NCBI RefSeq assembly: GCF_019795295.1
Contig: NZ_JAIMCG010000003.1
Span: 289,761 to 353,760, forward strand
Source: Cupriavidus sp. AU9028
GTDB lineage: Bacteria; Pseudomonadota; Gammaproteobacteria; Burkholderiales; Burkholderiaceae
Direction of reading: 5' to 3'
DNA: 64,000 nt
The stretch's first letter is position 1. Every line of letters begins with the position of its first letter. A program made the translations under genes and the position numbers. Positions 18,111 to 28,121 of this stretch are shown in pieces. A model generated the notes under the pieces. The model worked only from the letters and a program-made list of their open reading frames with translations. It did no database searches and had not been told where the DNA came from.

Positions 18111-18419
18111 ATGAAACTGCTGCTATCCACCCAATCGCTGGTCCACGCGGCGCATTGTCACAACCTGCTGCTGGCGGCAGGCATCCGTGCCCAGTTGCGC
18201 AACACGTGGCTGTCCGGCGCGATCGGAGACATTCCGTTCCAGGAGAGCGCGCCGCAGGTATGGCTGGTCGATGACGATTGCGAGGAGAAGGCCTGGGCGG
18301 TGCTCGCCGCCGCCGCCAATCCGCCGGCGGGCCCGTCCTGGTGTTGCGAGGGCTGCGGCGAATGGCATGAGGCGCAGTTCGCCGCATGCTGGCGCTGCGG
18401 CCAGGGGCGCCACCGCTAG
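18111..18419 (+). CDS. DUF2007-like small protein with C-terminal zinc ribbon
   Basis: 102 residues. The first 65 look like a DUF2007 (putative signal-transducing) fold: MKLLLSTQSLVHAAHCHNLL, then GDIPFQESAPQVWLVDDD. The C terminus adds a four-cysteine finger, C-x2-C-x10-C-x2-C (CCEGCGEWHEAQFAACWRCG), of RanBP2/zinc-ribbon type. Function is unknown. It is divergent from the TauE-like gene. Confidence 0.75.
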   Translation: MKLLLSTQSLVHAAHCHNLLLAAGIRAQLRNTWLSGAIGDIPFQESAPQVWLVDDDCEEKAWAVLAAAANPPAGPSWCCEGCGEWHEAQFAACWRCGQGRHR

Positions 18420-18441
18420 CGCCGGCAGCCGACCGGTCGCG

Positions 18442-19434
18442 TTAGCCGACCCAGTGCGCCAGCGACAGCATCGCCAGCAGCAGCATCCACAGCACCACCG
18501 CCCGCCAGACCAGCCCCACCGCCGATTGCAGCGCACGCACGCCGGGGTCGGCGCCGAACTCGGGCGCAAGCGGTTCGGGGCCGCCCTCGGACTCCAGGCC
18601 CGGCGCATAGTCGAACGTTGCGCCCGACAGCGGGCTGGCGAGCACCACCGCCGTGTCGTCTTCCGGCAGCGGCACGCCCAGGCGCACGCCCAGCGCGCCT
18701 CCGCCGCTGGCCAGCAACACGCCGTTGGTCTCGTCGCGCCACTTGCGCGCGTGATTGCGCCAGGCGTACACAGCGTCCTCGAAGTTGCCAACGATGGCAA
18801 AGCCGATCGAGGTCAGCCGCGCCGGAATCCAGTCCATCAGATGGAAGGCACGCGCGGCGAAACGGCCGAACGACGGGCTGCGCTCGGCCGACGGCTGGCT
18901 CCACTGCCGTGCCAGATACTCGGTGACCCGGTACAGCACCACGCCCGCCGGGCCGATCGGCACCAGGAACCAGAAAAAGACGCCGAACACGTGGCGATGC
19001 ACGGCGACGATGGCCGCCTCCAGCGTATGCCGCACGATCTCGCTGACCGGCATCTCGACCGTGTCCAGGCCGGTCCATTCGTGCAGCACCGCGCGCGCCG
19101 CCGCCGGATCGTCGCGGTTGAGCGCTTCGTGGATGTCGGTGAAGTAGTGGCTGAACTGGCGAAACCCGAGCGTCAGGTAGAGCAGCAGGACGTTCCAGGC
19201 CAGCGTCAGCGCGACGCTGATGGAAGCAAGCAGATAGTGGATGCACAGCGCCGCGATGGTCAGCGGCAGCGCGACGGTGGCCCATGCCAGCGCGGCGTCG
19301 CGTGGCTTGCCGGTGTCGAACGCGCGCTCGGCGCGGTCCGCCAGCGCGCGGACGATTTCGTGAATGGGATTGTTGCGGCCCAGCGCACGGAACTGTTCGG
19401 CAATCAGCGCCAGTAGGACGGAAACGAAGGTCAT
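18442..19434 (-). CDS. CobD/CbiB-type (AmpE-like) membrane protein
   Basis: 330-residue inner-membrane protein. The opening FVSVLLALIAEQFRALGRNNPI and the central block HVFGVFFWFLVPIGPAGVVLYRVTEYLARQW are typical of the CobD/CbiB superfamily, including a C-terminal helix. True CobD makes adenosylcobinamide phosphate, but no cobalamin genes are nearby, and short betaproteobacterial members of this type have no proven role. The ATG at 19434 is chosen because the frame upstream runs into a G/C-rich repeat element. Confidence 0.8.
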   Translation of the reverse strand: MTFVSVLLALIAEQFRALGRNNPIHEIVRALADRAERAFDTGKPRDAALAWATVALPLTIAALCIHYLLASISVALTLAWNVLLLYLTLGFRQFSHYFTDIHEALNRDDPAAARAVLHEWTGLDTVEMPVSEIVRHTLEAAIVAVHRHVFGVFFWFLVPIGPAGVVLYRVTEYLARQWSQPSAERSPSFGRFAARAFHLMDWIPARLTSIGFAIVGNFEDAVYAWRNHARKWRDETNGVLLASGGGALGVRLGVPLPEDDTAVVLASPLSGATFDYAPGLESEGGPEPLAPEFGADPGVRALQSAVGLVWRAVVLWMLLLAMLSLAHWVG

Positions 19435-19630
19435 CTCGGGTTGGAATGGGCGATGGCCATGGCGCCGCAACGCTGCTGCCGCGGCCCGTGGCCGGGGCGC
19501 TGTCGATTCGCGGCAAGCGTGCGTGTTTCGCTCTTCTGTCCGCGGTTTTGTCGATATGCGGAAGATAGCACAGCGCCATGGTGGGGGACGGGCCGCAGGA
19601 CGCGGGGGCCGCCGGTCGGGCGCCCGCTGG

Positions 19631-19709
19631 CCCTCTCCCACCTGCAGCAACGACACCCCGCCGGTTTTCTCCCCTCTCCCACTTGTGGGAGAGGGGCCGG
19701 GGGAGAGGG
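19631..19709. repeat. CCCTCTCCC-type hairpin repeat element (copy 1)
   Basis: Outer CCCTCTCCC and GGGAGAGGG blocks face each other. The right arm itself folds into CCCCTCTCCCAC-TT-GTGGGAGAGGGG (19671-19696). The same arms recur at 30900, 37250 and 55401. Confidence 0.8.
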
Positions 19710-19750
19710 CATCTGGGCGCTCGCCCTTGCCCTTGCCCTCGCCCACACCA

Positions 19751-20449
19751 TCAGGGCAGATCGAACACCAGCACTTCCGCCCCCTGCCCGCCGCTGACCG
19801 ACACCGTGCCTGCATCGACGATCTTTGCCGCATCGCCCGCCTGCAGCGTGTGGCCGTTGACCGTTACCGAGCCACGTGCCACATGCACATAGCTGCGGCG
19901 TCCCGGCGCCAGTTGCAGTTGCGCCGACTCGTCGCCGTCGAACAGGCCGGCATACAGCCGCACGTCCTGATGGATCACCACCGAGCCTTCAGCGCCGTCA
20001 GGGCTGCCCACCAGGCGCAGGCGGCCGCGCTTGTCGGCTGCCTCGAAGCGCTTTTCCTCGTAGCCGGGCTCGATGCCGGTGCGATCCGGCAGAATCCAGA
20101 TCTGCAGGAAATGCGTGGTCTGATCCTGCGAATGGTTGTACTCGGAATGCCGCACGCCGGTACCGGCGCTCATCCGCTGCACATCTCCCGGACGGATCAC
20201 GCTGCCATTGCCCAGGCTGTCCTTGTGCGCGAGCTCCCCGTCGAGCACGTAGCTGATGATCTCCATGTCGCGGTGGCCGTGCGTGCCGAACCCCTTGCCG
20301 GCGGCGACGCGGTCCTCGTTGATTACCCGCAGCGGGCCGAACTGGATATGGTCGGCATCGAAGTAGTCGGCGAAGGCGAAGCTGTGATACGACTGCAGCC
20401 AACCGTGGTCTGCAAAGCCGCGCTGGTTGCCATGACGAATTTCAATCAT
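19751..20449 (-). CDS. Pirin family protein (YhhW-type quercetin-dioxygenase-like bicupin)
   Basis: Cytoplasmic bicupin of 232 residues. The metal-binding cupin motif is GTHGHRDMEIISYVLDGELA near residue 57 and GTGVRHSEYNHS near 100; YhhW homologues oxidise quercetin and pirins can act as redox-linked regulators. The ATG at 20449 has AGAGGGAC upstream. It is divergent from a LysR gene 186 bp away, which is a common pairing for pirins and suggests control by that regulator. Confidence 0.92.
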   Translation of the reverse strand: MIEIRHGNQRGFADHGWLQSYHSFAFADYFDADHIQFGPLRVINEDRVAAGKGFGTHGHRDMEIISYVLDGELAHKDSLGNGSVIRPGDVQRMSAGTGVRHSEYNHSQDQTTHFLQIWILPDRTGIEPGYEEKRFEAADKRGRLRLVGSPDGAEGSVVIHQDVRLYAGLFDGDESAQLQLAPGRRSYVHVARGSVTVNGHTLQAGDAAKIVDAGTVSVSGGQGAEVLVFDLP

Positions 20450-20618
20450 TTTGACGTCCCTCTCGAAGTGGTTGGGCCGACGAAAAGGCGGTGCCTGGTG
20501 GCCGCTGCGTGAGGAGGACTGTCTTTCCCTGCCTGTCCGCTGCGCCGTTCCGTCATGCGATGCTAGGCAGTTTAGGCCGCCTCCGTTATATTGCGCGAAG
20601 CGATCCTGCAAGAAGTCA

Positions 20619-20633
20619 TTCAGAAAAACTGAA
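20619..20633. promoter_or_regulatory. Palindrome in the pirin/LysR intergenic region
   Basis: TTCAG-AAAAA-CTGAA is a perfect 5-bp inverted repeat with an AT-rich centre, ending one base before the LysR ATG. Its size fits a LysR half-site box; it would repress the regulator's own translation start region. Confidence 0.5.
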
Positions 20634-20634
20634 C

Positions 20635-21558
20635 ATGCCTCTTTCTCTTGAATCCCTGGAAGTGCTCGACGCAATCGAGCGCAAGGGCAGCTTTGCCGCG
20701 GCGGCGCACGAGATGGGAAAGGTGCCCTCCGCCCTTACCTATGTGGTGCGGCGGCTGGAGGAAGACCTGGACGTGCTGCTGTTCGACCGGCGGCGCCATC
20801 GGGCGGAACTGACCCCTGCGGGGCGCGCTCTGCTGGACGAGGGACGCCATCTGCTGCACGCCGCCAACGACCTGGAGCGGCGCGTCAAGCGGCTGGCCAC
20901 TGGCTGGGAGGCGAGCCTGTCCATCGTGGTGGATGACGCCATCAACTTTCGCGCGCTGCTGCCGCTGGTGCAGGACTTCTATGAGGAAAACAGTGCGACC
21001 CGGCTGCGGTTCTGCAAGGAAGTGCTGGGCGGCTCCTGGGATGCACTGGTGGGCAACCGGGCCGATCTAGTCATCGGGGCGGCCTTCGATCTGCCCAGCA
21101 CCCAGGGTTACCAGTTGCGCGCGCTGGGCACCATTCCATTCGTCTTCGCCATCGCGGTCCACCACCCGCTGGCCAGCGAGCCCGGTCCGCTGACCGCGGC
21201 CCAGATTGCCGGCCACCGGATCGTCGCGGTCGGCGACACCTCGCGCAACCTGCCCGCGCGAAATCATGGGATCCTCGCCGGCCAGGACATGCTGGTGGTG
21301 CCCACGATGCGAGACAAGCTCGACGCGCAGCTGCGCGGGCTGGGCTGCGGCTGGCTGCCGGTCGCGATGGCGCAGCCGTATATCGACCGCGGCGTGCTGC
21401 TGGTGCGCGAAACGGTGGAGATCCGCCCGCCCAGCACCTTCAATATCGCCTGGCGCACCAGCCATCGGGGCAAGGCGCTGCAGTGGTGGACCGCCAAGCT
21501 GGCCGACGAGCGCCTGGCGCAGGCCCTGCTGACCTTCCACCCCGGGGCGGCAGCCTGA
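20635..21558 (+). CDS. LysR-type transcriptional regulator divergent from pirin
   Basis: 307-residue regulator. The winged HTH is at residues 1-62 ([42 protein letters not shown]); the periplasmic-binding-like effector domain follows ([20 protein letters not shown]). It resembles regulators found beside pirin genes in proteobacteria. The ATG at 20635 begins [18 protein letters not shown], the normal LysR N terminus. gluQ follows four bases after its stop. Confidence 0.92.
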   Translation: MPLSLESLEVLDAIERKGSFAAAAHEMGKVPSALTYVVRRLEEDLDVLLFDRRRHRAELTPAGRALLDEGRHLLHAANDLERRVKRLATGWEASLSIVVDDAINFRALLPLVQDFYEENSATRLRFCKEVLGGSWDALVGNRADLVIGAAFDLPSTQGYQLRALGTIPFVFAIAVHHPLASEPGPLTAAQIAGHRIVAVGDTSRNLPARNHGILAGQDMLVVPTMRDKLDAQLRGLGCGWLPVAMAQPYIDRGVLLVRETVEIRPPSTFNIAWRTSHRGKALQWWTAKLADERLAQALLTFHPGAAA

Positions 21559-21562
21559 GCCG

Positions 21563-22474
21563 ATGGCCGATTCCGCTGTAACGGGCGCGACTGCGAACGC
21601 CCGCCGCTATCGCGGCCGCTTCGCGCCGTCGCCGACCGGTCCCCTTCACCTCGGCTCGCTGGTGACAGCGCTGGCGAGCTGGCTGGATGCGCGCGCCCAC
21701 CGTGGCGACTGGCTGGTGCGCATCGAGGACATCGACATGCCGCGCTGCGTGCCGGGCGCGGACCGGCACATCCTCGATACGCTGGCGCGGCTGGGGATGC
21801 ATCCGGACGAGCCGCCCGTCTGGCAGAGCCAGCGCCAGTCGCGCTATGCGCAGGCGCTGCAGCGGCTGGAAGGCGCGGGCATGGTCTATCCCTGCGGCTG
21901 CACGCGCAAGGAGATTGCCGATTCACTGCGCCACGCGCGGGAACGGCATCAGACCCTGGCCTACCCCGGTACCTGCCGCAACGGCCTGCACGGCAAATTG
22001 CCGCGCGCCTGGCGCGTGCGCGTGCCGGACGGCCCCGCGGCGCTGCTGTGTTTCGACGACCGCTGGCAGGGACGCCAGTGTCAGGACCTGGAAACCGAAC
22101 TGGGAGATTTCGTGCTGCGCCGCGCGGATGGCCTGTGGGCCTATCAGCTGGCGGTGGTGGTGGATGACGGCCTGCAGGGCATCACGGATATCGTGCGTGG
22201 CGCCGACCTGCTCGACTCGACGCCCCGGCAGATCCATCTGCAACGCCTGCTCGGACTGCCGGCACCCGCCTATCTGCACGTGCCGGTGGTGGTCAACGCG
22301 CAGGGAGAGAAACTGAGCAAGCAAAGCGGCGCCGCGGCGATCGATGCGCTCGATCCGCTCGCCGCCTTGCGGCTGGCCGGCTCGCACCTGGGCCTGCACA
22401 GCAGCAGCCCCAGCGTGCCGGGCTGGCTGACCGAGGCGACCGGCCAGTGGGCGCGGCGCTGGCTGCGCGGCTAG
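21563..22474 (+). CDS. gluQ: Glutamyl-Q tRNA(Asp) synthetase
   Basis: Attaches glutamate to queuosine in the anticodon of tRNA-Asp. It is a truncated class I synthetase of 303 residues: the HIGH-like [15 protein letters not shown], the KMSKS-like EKLSKQSGA, and no anticodon-binding domain. Zinc-ligand cysteines are in [10 protein letters not shown] and YPGTCRNGL. It follows the LysR gene with almost no spacer, probably by shared transcription rather than shared function. Confidence 0.95.
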   Translation: MADSAVTGATANARRYRGRFAPSPTGPLHLGSLVTALASWLDARAHRGDWLVRIEDIDMPRCVPGADRHILDTLARLGMHPDEPPVWQSQRQSRYAQALQRLEGAGMVYPCGCTRKEIADSLRHARERHQTLAYPGTCRNGLHGKLPRAWRVRVPDGPAALLCFDDRWQGRQCQDLETELGDFVLRRADGLWAYQLAVVVDDGLQGITDIVRGADLLDSTPRQIHLQRLLGLPAPAYLHVPVVVNAQGEKLSKQSGAAAIDALDPLAALRLAGSHLGLHSSSPSVPGWLTEATGQWARRWLRG

Positions 22475-22499
22475 GCGTTCGCCGCGCTACCGGCCGATT

Positions 22500-24041
22500 T
22501 CAGGACTTGCGCGGAACGCCGCCGAGCAGCGCGGCCAGCTGGCGCTTGGGCCGGTTGCGGTTGAACCCGGCCTGGCGCGGATCGAGCGCGGCCGCTTCGG
22601 GCTGGCCCTGCGCGTCGGGGCCCGGCTCGTAGGGGCGCGAGAAGAACGGATCGTCCGATGCCCGGAACGTCGGCTTGTGCGCGCGGGCGGCCGGGTCGAA
22701 CTTGCGCGGCCGATCGTCCTCGCTACGCGGGCGGCGAGCCTCGCCCCGCGCCGGGCGTCGGCGGTCGCCCTCCTCGGCACGGGCCTTGGCCCCGGTCGGA
22801 TCGAAGCCTTCGAGCTTGCCGCGCGGCACCGCGCGCTTGAGCAGCTTCTCGATGTCCGCCAGCAGGCGCTCGTCGCCGGGCACGAAGATCGACAGCGCAT
22901 CGCCGCTGGCACCGGCACGGCCGGTGCGGCCGATACGGTGCACGTAATCCTCGGCGCTGAACGGCAGGTCGAAGTTGATCACGCAAGGCATGTCGGCGAT
23001 ATCGAGTCCGCGCGCGGCCACGTCGGTCGCGACCAGCGCGTCGATGGTGCCCTGCTTGAAGCCCTCCAGCGTCTGCATCCGTTCGGTCTGGGTCTTGTCG
23101 CCGTGGATGGCGGCGGCGTTGATGCCCTCGCGCTCCAGATGCCGCGCCAGGCGCGAGCAGCCGATCTTGCTGTTGACGAAGACGATGCACTGGCGCGACA
23201 GGCCCTGCTCGGCGCGCTGCTTCAGCAGATGCACCACGGCTGCCTGCTTGTAGCCGTCCTCGACCTGATAGACCACCTGACGCACGTTCTCGTTGGCCGA
23301 GTTGCTGCGTGCGACCTCGATGGTGACGGGCTGCTGCAGGTAGCTCGAGGCCAGCCGCTTGATCTCGGGCGAGAACGTCGCGGAGAACAGCAGCGTCTGG
23401 CGCTTGGCCGGCAGCAGGTTGATGATGCGCTGCAGGTCGGGCAGGAAGCCCATGTCCAGCATGCGGTCGGCCTCGTCGAGCACCAGCATCTGCACCTGCG
23501 ACAGGTTCACCGATTTCTGCTGCACGTGATCGAGCAGCCGGCCCGGCGTGGCGACCAGGATCTCGACACCCCGGCGCAGCGCGTCGGTCTGCGGGTTCAT
23601 GTCGACGCCGCCGAACACCACGGTGCTGCGCAGGTCGGTGAAACCGGCATAACGGGCGACGTTCTCATAGACCTGATCGGCCAGTTCGCGCGTCGGCGTC
23701 AGCATCAGCGCCCGTACCGGATGGCGCGCGGGCGAGGCACTGGAATTGGCCATCGGCAGCAGGCGCTGGATGATGGGCAGTGCGAAGCCGGCCGTCTTGC
23801 CGGTGCCGGTCTGGGCCGCACCCATGACGTCCTTGCCGAGCAGCACCACCGGGATCGCCTGCGCCTGGATCGGCGTTGGCTTGGTGTAGCCCTGCTCGGT
23901 CAGCGCGCGCAGGATGCGCGGGTCCAGGCCAAAGCTCTCGAAGGTGATGTCCGCCGCTGGGGCAGCTGCGGCAGTGGGGGTTGCAGTCGTTGCGGAAGTC
24001 GGTTCCGCGGCAGCGGAAGAAGCGTTAAGGGTCGTGTTCAT
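22500..24041 (-). CDS. rhlE: ATP-dependent RNA helicase RhlE
   Basis: DEAD-box helicase involved in ribosome assembly and RNA degradation. The 513 residues have a short Ala/Thr-rich N terminus, then ITFESFGLDPRILRAL, the Q motif, [46 protein letters not shown] and [15 protein letters not shown]. The C terminus is basic and polar (RRRPARGEARRPRSEDDRP), a typical RhlE tail. MNTTLNASSAAAE at 24041 is the preferred start. It is convergent with gluQ. Confidence 0.94.
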   Translation of the reverse strand: MNTTLNASSAAAEPTSATTATPTAAAAPAADITFESFGLDPRILRALTEQGYTKPTPIQAQAIPVVLLGKDVMGAAQTGTGKTAGFALPIIQRLLPMANSSASPARHPVRALMLTPTRELADQVYENVARYAGFTDLRSTVVFGGVDMNPQTDALRRGVEILVATPGRLLDHVQQKSVNLSQVQMLVLDEADRMLDMGFLPDLQRIINLLPAKRQTLLFSATFSPEIKRLASSYLQQPVTIEVARSNSANENVRQVVYQVEDGYKQAAVVHLLKQRAEQGLSRQCIVFVNSKIGCSRLARHLEREGINAAAIHGDKTQTERMQTLEGFKQGTIDALVATDVAARGLDIADMPCVINFDLPFSAEDYVHRIGRTGRAGASGDALSIFVPGDERLLADIEKLLKRAVPRGKLEGFDPTGAKARAEEGDRRRPARGEARRPRSEDDRPRKFDPAARAHKPTFRASDDPFFSRPYEPGPDAQGQPEAAALDPRQAGFNRNRPKRQLAALLGGVPRKS

Positions 24042-24358
24042 CGTATGGATATCTGGCGGAGGCGAACCCGGCACCAGCGGACACGCATCTCTCGAACGCA
24101 GCAAGCGAATTCGGCGGCAGTGAGGGTTGGACGAACGGCCATGCCTCGCATTGACGCGGGGCGGCTGGTTGCGGCGAAGCGGGCAAGCGCAGGCGGCGTG
24201 GCCACGATCCTGGCGAATCCCGTGAACCGACTCCCTGCGAACCCGCTGCGCACCGATTCCCTGTCAACCAATCGGCCGAAAAATCAAAGACTTATATTCT
24301 ACAGCACCCGGGCATTAACCGGATAGCCCTGCGCCGGCCAGTATGGTAGCGCAGAGTG
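24042..24358 (-). other. 5' leader of rhlE
   Basis: No gene is visible in these 317 bp. On the minus strand TTAATG and TATAAG, about 16 bp apart (24293-24320), could be a sigma-70 promoter giving a leader of about 240 nt. Nothing else stands out. Confidence 0.35.
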
Positions 24359-25366
24359 TCAAACCCGTGTCCGCCGGGTGGCCGCAGCTCGACGCCGCGC
24401 GCCGGCGCGCACTGCCCGCCCCTTCGCCAGCCAAGGCGCGCGGGCCGCCTGGAAGCGCGCTCCCTCCGCCACCAGCCACGCCTCGATCCGTGCCACCTGC
24501 GGCGTCTGGCCGTGGGCGGAGACGAAGTAGTAGGCCGCCTCGCTGGCCACGTGCAGCCCGAACAGGTCCACCAGCCGCCCCGCCTGCAGATCCTCGAGGA
24601 TCAGCGCCGTGCGGCCCATTGCCACGCCTTGCCCGGCGAGCGCCGCACTGACGGCGAGCTGCGACAGGTTGAAGCGCTGCCCCTGCTCCAGGTCCGGCAC
24701 GGCCACGCCCGCGTGCTCCAGCCAATAGCGCCACTCGTCGAACTCGCCGGCGCCATCCCAGGGACTGACGTCGTGCAGCAACAGGCTGCCACGCAGATCG
24801 GCCGGCGTGCGCAATTCCGGGTGGGCCGCGACGAAGGCGGGACTGGCCACCGGCATCAGCCATTCGTCCAGGAAACGACGCGCACGGACGTCTTCATAGG
24901 CGCCCGGATCGAAACGGACGGCCGCCTCGATGCCTTCCCGCACCATCCTGGTGCGATCGAGCGCATGGAACTCGCCATACACCCGCAGGCCGATGTCCGG
25001 ATAGTCACGAAAGAACTCACCCATCCGCGGTGTCAGCCAGCGCATCGCGAACGAGGGCGAGCACGACAGTGCAACCGGGCCGGCCTCGCCGCGCCGGCGC
25101 AGCTGTCCCAGCGTTCCCTCGATCGCTTCGAACGATTCGCGCAGCACGAAGCGCAACCGCTCCCCTTCCGGCGTCAGCACCAGCGCGCGCGGCGTGCGCA
25201 GGAACAGCGGGCGGTCCAGCCACTGCTCCAGATGCTTGACCTGCTGGCTGACCGCCCCCTGGGTGACGCACAGTTCGGCGGCCGCCTGGGTGAAGCTGCA
25301 GTGCCGCGCCGCTGCCTCAAAACAGCGCAGCCATCCCAACAATGAGGCGGAGAGAATCGTTGCCAT
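24359..25366 (-). CDS. LysR-type regulator, GcvA/DsdC-like, divergent from dsdA
   Basis: 335-residue regulator: HTH at residues 10-70 ([40 protein letters not shown]), effector domain to about 300, and an Arg/Ala-rich tail ([12 protein letters not shown]). The family pattern is that of GcvA/AmpR-type LysR proteins. Divergent placement 123 bp from D-serine dehydratase suggests a DsdC-like activator. Its start codon lies inside a perfect palindrome, so it probably represses itself. Confidence 0.9.
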   Translation of the reverse strand: MATILSASLLGWLRCFEAAARHCSFTQAAAELCVTQGAVSQQVKHLEQWLDRPLFLRTPRALVLTPEGERLRFVLRESFEAIEGTLGQLRRRGEAGPVALSCSPSFAMRWLTPRMGEFFRDYPDIGLRVYGEFHALDRTRMVREGIEAAVRFDPGAYEDVRARRFLDEWLMPVASPAFVAAHPELRTPADLRGSLLLHDVSPWDGAGEFDEWRYWLEHAGVAVPDLEQGQRFNLSQLAVSAALAGQGVAMGRTALILEDLQAGRLVDLFGLHVASEAAYYFVSAHGQTPQVARIEAWLVAEGARFQAARAPWLAKGRAVRAGARRRAAATRRTRV

Positions 25367-25380
25367 TAGTCAGACTAATG
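25364..25380. promoter_or_regulatory. Perfect LysR-type palindrome overlapping the regulator's start codon
   Basis: CATTAGT-CAG-ACTAATG is a 17-bp exact inverted repeat containing a T-N11-A core. The first three bases are the regulator's start codon read on the minus strand. A weaker relative, ACATTAGTCTAGCTGATGT, lies at 25637-25655 inside dsdA. Confidence 0.7.
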
Positions 25381-25488
25381 CTAAACCTAGCACGAATGGT
25401 TTGTCAGATCGGCACCTGCGAGCGAAGAATGCAGTCATCGCGGCGTTGTCCGCCAATCGCAGAAACGTCTTGCCAAGGTCCGACCCGA

Positions 25489-26877
25489 ATGCGTGAAAAC
25501 CCTTATACCGACGGTTCCCACTCCCCCGTCATCGACGCCGCGACGCTGGCCGCGCTGCGCGCCGCCGCGCCCTGCCTGTGGACCAACCCGGCCCGTGCCG
25601 GCGCGGCCCGGGCGAGCGTCCCGGCGGGCGACAAGGACATTAGTCTAGCTGATGTGAAGGCGGCACGCGCCCGCTTCGATCGCTTCGCGCCCCTGCTGAT
25701 CGAGCTGTTTCCCGAGCTGGCCAGCAGCGGCGGCTCGATCGAATCCGCGCTGCGGGCGGCCCCCGCCATGCAGCGGGAACTCGCCCTGCCGCAGGCGCTT
25801 GGCGCGCTGTGGATCAAGACCGACCACAGCCTGCCGATCGCCGGCTCGATCAAGGCGCGCGGCGGCATTCATGAAGTGCTCGAATTCGCCGAAAGCGTGG
25901 CCCTGCGCCACGGCCTGCTGGGCGCGCAGCCGGGCGACGCCGGCAACGATTACCGCCGCCTCGCCACGCCGCAAGCCCGCGAGGTCTTCTCCCGCTACCA
26001 GGTCGCGGTCGGCTCGACCGGCAACCTGGGCCTGAGCATCGGCGTGATGGCCTCCGCCCTCGGCTTTCGTGCCGCCGTCCATATGTCGGCGGACGCCAAG
26101 CCGTGGAAGAAGGACCGGTTGCGCAAGCGTGGCGTGGAAGTGGTCGAGCATGCCGGCGACTACCAGCAGGCCGTCGCCGCCGGCCGCGAGCAGGCGCGGC
26201 AGGATCCGTACTGCCACTTCGTCGACGACGAGCGTTCGTTGTCGCTGCTGCTGGGCTACAGCGCGGCCGCGCTGCACCTGGACGAGCAGCTGACCCGTTG
26301 CGGCATCCGTCCGCGGGCAGACAAGCCGCTGTTTGTCTATCTGCCCTGCGGCGTGGGCGGCGCGCCGGCCGGCATCGCCTTCGGCCTGAAGCAGCTGTAC
26401 GGCGAGCATGTGCACTGCTTCTTCGCCGAGCCGACGCAATCGCCCTGCTTCCTGGTGCAGATGGTCGGCGCGGAGCTGACCGGCGCAGGCGGCAACCCGT
26501 CCGTCTACGACTACGGCCTGACCAATCGCACCGAGGCCGACGGCCTTGCCGTGCCGCGCGCCTCCGAGCTTGCGGCCGCCGCCATGCGCGAGATCCTGTC
26601 CGGCGTGCTGACGGTGCGGGACGACCGCCTGTTCGTCGACCTGCATCGGCTGGCCGAGAGCGAAGGACTGCGCATCGAGCCGTCCGCCGCAGCGGGCTTC
26701 AGCGGCCCCGAACTGCTGCTGCAGGGCGAGGCCGGCAAGGCCTACCTGGCTCGCCATGGCCTTGAGGGCGCGATGCAAGGCGCGACCCACCTGGTGTGGA
26801 CCACCGGCGGCCTGTTCGTGCCCGACGAGGAGTATCAGCGTTTCCATGCACGTGGCGCGGCGCTGCGCACCCAATGA
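25489..26877 (+). CDS. dsdA: D-serine ammonia-lyase (D-serine dehydratase)
   Basis: PLP enzyme that converts D-serine to pyruvate and ammonia. The 462 residues match DsdA length. The PLP lysine is in [18 protein letters not shown] near residue 125. [20 protein letters not shown] and the phosphate-binding [18 protein letters not shown] are diagnostic. The ATG at 25489 starts [13 protein letters not shown]. First gene of a likely four-gene run (dsdA, Bug protein, amidase, oxidoreductase) opposite the LysR gene. Typical DsdX permease is absent. Confidence 0.95.
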   Translation: MRENPYTDGSHSPVIDAATLAALRAAAPCLWTNPARAGAARASVPAGDKDISLADVKAARARFDRFAPLLIELFPELASSGGSIESALRAAPAMQRELALPQALGALWIKTDHSLPIAGSIKARGGIHEVLEFAESVALRHGLLGAQPGDAGNDYRRLATPQAREVFSRYQVAVGSTGNLGLSIGVMASALGFRAAVHMSADAKPWKKDRLRKRGVEVVEHAGDYQQAVAAGREQARQDPYCHFVDDERSLSLLLGYSAAALHLDEQLTRCGIRPRADKPLFVYLPCGVGGAPAGIAFGLKQLYGEHVHCFFAEPTQSPCFLVQMVGAELTGAGGNPSVYDYGLTNRTEADGLAVPRASELAAAAMREILSGVLTVRDDRLFVDLHRLAESEGLRIEPSAAAGFSGPELLLQGEAGKAYLARHGLEGAMQGATHLVWTTGGLFVPDEEYQRFHARGAALRTQ

Positions 26878-26962
26878 CGGCCCGCCCCCGGCCCTGACGA
26901 TCAACCTGTACCCGACGGGCGCGCTGGCGCCGCCGGATTGCCTTACCTAGCTGGAGAGTTCC

Positions 26963-27940
26963 ATGAAATCGATCCCCACCAAATCGTTCCTTCTGGCCGC
27001 CTGCTGCCTGGCCTTCGCGAGCACCGGCGCCCTGGCGCAAAGCTATCCCGCCAAGCCGATCCAGCTGGTCATTCCCTTCCCGCCCGGCGGCGCCACCGAC
27101 GTGATCGGCCGCCTGATCGGCAAGAAGCTGGGCGACAAGCTCGGCCAGCCGGTGGTGATCGAGAACCGCGCCGGTGCGGGCACCATCGTCGGCGCCAGCT
27201 ACGTCGCCAAGGCGCCGGCCGATGGCTACACGCTGCTGATCAGCTCGGGCACCACCTTCACCGTCAACCCGGCCATCCACGCCAGGCTGCCGTATGACCC
27301 GGTCAACAGCTTCGACCCGATCGGCATCACGGGCCGCACCGGGCTGATCGTGCTGGCCAACCGCGACGTGCCGGCCAACAACCTGAAGGAGATGGTCGCC
27401 GCCGCCAAGGCCGAACCGGGCAAGTACTCCTACGGCTCGTTCGGCACCGGCACCACTGCCCACTTCGCCGGCGAGATGCTGCTGCACGCCACCGGCGCCA
27501 GGCTGCTGCACGTGCCCTACAAGGGCAGCGCCCCGGCGATGACCGACCTGATCGGCGGCCAGATCGCCTACAGCGTCGATACGGTTGCCGCGGCGATTCC
27601 GCAGGTCAAGGGCGGCAAGGTCAAGGCAATCGCAGTGACGACCGCCAAGCGCTCGGCCCTGCTGCCGAACGTGCCGACCGTGGCCGAAGCCGGTTATCCG
27701 GGGATCAACGCCGACACCTGGCTGGCGCTGGTCGCGCCCAAGGGTGTGCCGGCGGACGTCAAGGCGAAGCTGGAGAAGGCGCTGGCCGAAACCATGGCCG
27801 ACCAGGACACCCGCAGCAAGCTGCTGGCAGCCGGGTTCGAGCCGTCCTATGCCTCCTCGGCCGAGCTCGCCGCCCTGATCGACAAGGAGCTGCCGCTGAT
27901 GCGCGCGGTGGCGCAACGTGCCAATATCAAGGCCGATTGA
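26963..27940 (+). CDS. Bug-family periplasmic solute-binding protein (TTT superfamily)
   Basis: 325-residue periplasmic receptor with a Sec signal peptide (KSFLLAACCLAFASTGALA, cleaved before QSYPAKPI). The Bug hallmark YPAKPIQLVIPFPPGGATDV, HVPYKGSAPAMTDLIGGQI and NVPTVAEAGYPG are present. Bug proteins bind carboxylates, amides or nicotinate-like ligands. No TctA/TctB membrane genes are nearby, so it is an orphan, as most Bug genes in these bacteria are. It lies 85 bp after dsdA, pointing to a ligand related to the D-amino-acid pathway. Confidence 0.93.
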   Translation: MKSIPTKSFLLAACCLAFASTGALAQSYPAKPIQLVIPFPPGGATDVIGRLIGKKLGDKLGQPVVIENRAGAGTIVGASYVAKAPADGYTLLISSGTTFTVNPAIHARLPYDPVNSFDPIGITGRTGLIVLANRDVPANNLKEMVAAAKAEPGKYSYGSFGTGTTAHFAGEMLLHATGARLLHVPYKGSAPAMTDLIGGQIAYSVDTVAAAIPQVKGGKVKAIAVTTAKRSALLPNVPTVAEAGYPGINADTWLALVAPKGVPADVKAKLEKALAETMADQDTRSKLLAAGFEPSYASSAELAALIDKELPLMRAVAQRANIKAD

Positions 27941-27957
27941 TTCGCGGCCAATGCAGA

Positions 27958-27988
27958 GACCGGCCGCTGCCCGAGGCGGCGGCCGGTC
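27958..27988 (+). other. Strong hairpin after the Bug gene
   Basis: GACCGGCCGC and GCGGCCGGTC form a perfect 10-bp stem with an 11-nt loop, 18 bp after the stop. No T-run follows, so it may only stabilise the upstream message or mark a partial stop within the operon. Confidence 0.45.
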
Positions 27989-28121
27989 CGGCAGCCATCA
28001 TGCTGGCGGCGGACGCGCGATGCGACCGGCCGCCATTGCCGTTTGACACGCAGTTCGACACGCACGGCGGTGCAAGGCTCGCCAGCTTGTCCGCGCTGCC
28101 GGAACCACAAGGAAGACAACC

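Noticed and set aside
18442-19434. Cobalamin biosynthesis (CobD) assignment
   Set aside because: Superfamily match only; no other cobalamin gene is nearby, so a functional name was not given.
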